Shown: one piece after another, positions 5,767-6,178 of the stretch
Numbering within the stretch: position 1 is the first letter of the stretch
Layout of the letters: every line of letters begins with the position of its first letter
Origin: Spirochaetota bacterium
GTDB lineage: Bacteria; Spirochaetota; UBA12135; COTS27
NCBI GenBank assembly: GCA_030621685.1
Contig: JAUXHF010000124.1
Span: forward strand, 1 to 6,178
DNA length: 6,178 bases
Reading direction: 5' to 3'
Notes under the pieces: model-generated
Told to the model about the DNA's origin: nothing
The model's input: only the letters and a program-made list of their open reading frames with translations
The model's database searches: none
Program-made: the position numbers and the translations under genes

Positions 5767-6143
5767 TGAGACGAAAAACTAATCCCATTTTCATCTTAGT
5801 AGCTGTAGCCATAGGAGCCTTGCCCTTGTTTATAAGTGCTTTCTATAAACTAAGCGGTCAGGAAGCTATGCATCAAGCCTTAACAGAACGAGGCCTAGGC
5901 GAACATGCCATTCTTATTGGTAGCCTAGAAATTTTAAGCGTACTTTTGTATGCCCTGCCAGCCACCCAGACAATTGGTTTTTTTTTATTGAACGCCTATT
6001 TGGGAGGAGCTATCGCTGTGGAGTTAGCCGGAGATAAACTTGGAGATACCTTAGCGCCCATGTTTCTCTTGGTCTTTTTTTGGGCGATAACCTTGTATAA
6101 AAATCCAACATGGTTTCTGCCTTCGCTAGAAGAGAAAAATTGA
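5766..6143 (+). CDS. DoxX-like small integral membrane protein
   Basis: The 125-residue product has four hydrophobic segments at about 7-26, 49-65, 69-88 and 96-112, the size and layout of the DoxX-like (DoxX_2) family. Typical family features are the SAFYKLSG turn after helix 1 (24-31), GSLEILSVLL at the start of helix 2 (52-61) and the NAYLGGAIAVEL stretch in helix 3 (76-87). The molecular role of this subfamily is poorly defined; some DoxX relatives are linked to quinone-dependent oxidation or redox stress, but nothing here shows that. Its ATG shares one base with the DHH stop (TAATG), so translation is probably coupled and the two genes share an mRNA. The final codons lie in the repeat that runs to the window end. 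Confidence 0.85.
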   Translation: MRRKTNPIFILVAVAIGALPLFISAFYKLSGQEAMHQALTERGLGEHAILIGSLEILSVLLYALPATQTIGFFLLNAYLGGAIAVELAGDKLGDTLAPMFLLVFFWAITLYKNPTWFLPSLEEKN

Positions 6144-6178
6144 TACAGAGCTTCGAAAATATAAAATTGATACAGAGC
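6136..6178. repeat. 16-base direct repeat spaced 27 bases, ending at the window edge
   Basis: AAAATTGATACAGAGC occurs exactly at 6136-6151 and 6163-6178. The first copy includes the stop codon of the DoxX-like gene. CTTCG at 6121 and 6151 hints that the unit may be about 27-30 bases with a diverged middle. The second copy ends on the last base of the window, so more units may follow. Confidence 0.8.

Overview
The window holds five complete genes, all on the + strand, and one decayed gene fragment at its left edge. I saw no RNA gene, insertion sequence, phage gene, CRISPR array or origin. The organism cannot be fixed from this stretch. The DNA is moderately AT-rich, and the proteins are divergent members of widespread families. 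Some starts have a Shine-Dalgarno-like purine run (138-144 before fabV, 4852-4856 before the DHH gene). TATA-like boxes and oligo-T runs would also fit an archaeon. I leave the domain of life open: a divergent uncultured bacterium or a DPANN-like archaeon are both possible.

Layout. 1-129: a frameshifted partial copy of the 5' part of fabV. 155-1435: an intact FabV-type enoyl reductase carrying about 20 extra residues near its N-terminus; the fragment at 1-129 is a second copy of this same segment. 1535-2791: a GNAT acetyltransferase resembling WecD/RffC amino-sugar acetyltransferases, with a long basic low-complexity N-terminus and degenerate motifs. 2940-4541: a membrane-anchored protein with a C-terminal transglutaminase-like domain that keeps Cys and His but seems to lack the usual Asp. 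4542-4860: a 319-base non-coding gap with two short tandem repeats and oligo-T runs. 4861-5766: a DHH/DHHA1 phosphoesterase with complete motifs. 5766-6143: a small DoxX-like four-helix membrane protein whose ATG overlaps the DHH stop codon (TAATG).

How the genes work together: only the DHH-DoxX pair is clearly coupled. fabV and the acetyltransferase may share a transcript (99-base gap with no obvious terminator). The acetyltransferase and the membrane protein could both act at the cell envelope, but no pathway can be reconstructed.

The most distinctive theme is short tandem duplication at many scales: 8, 9, 14 and 27-base spacings between genes, in-frame hexamer repeats inside two genes, and a 129-base partial gene duplication. 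The 8-base array before the DHH gene is striking because each unit forms a Met-Ser-stop mini-ORF joined to the next by TAATG. Both window ends lie inside direct repeats, so the window may be a contig bounded by repeats.
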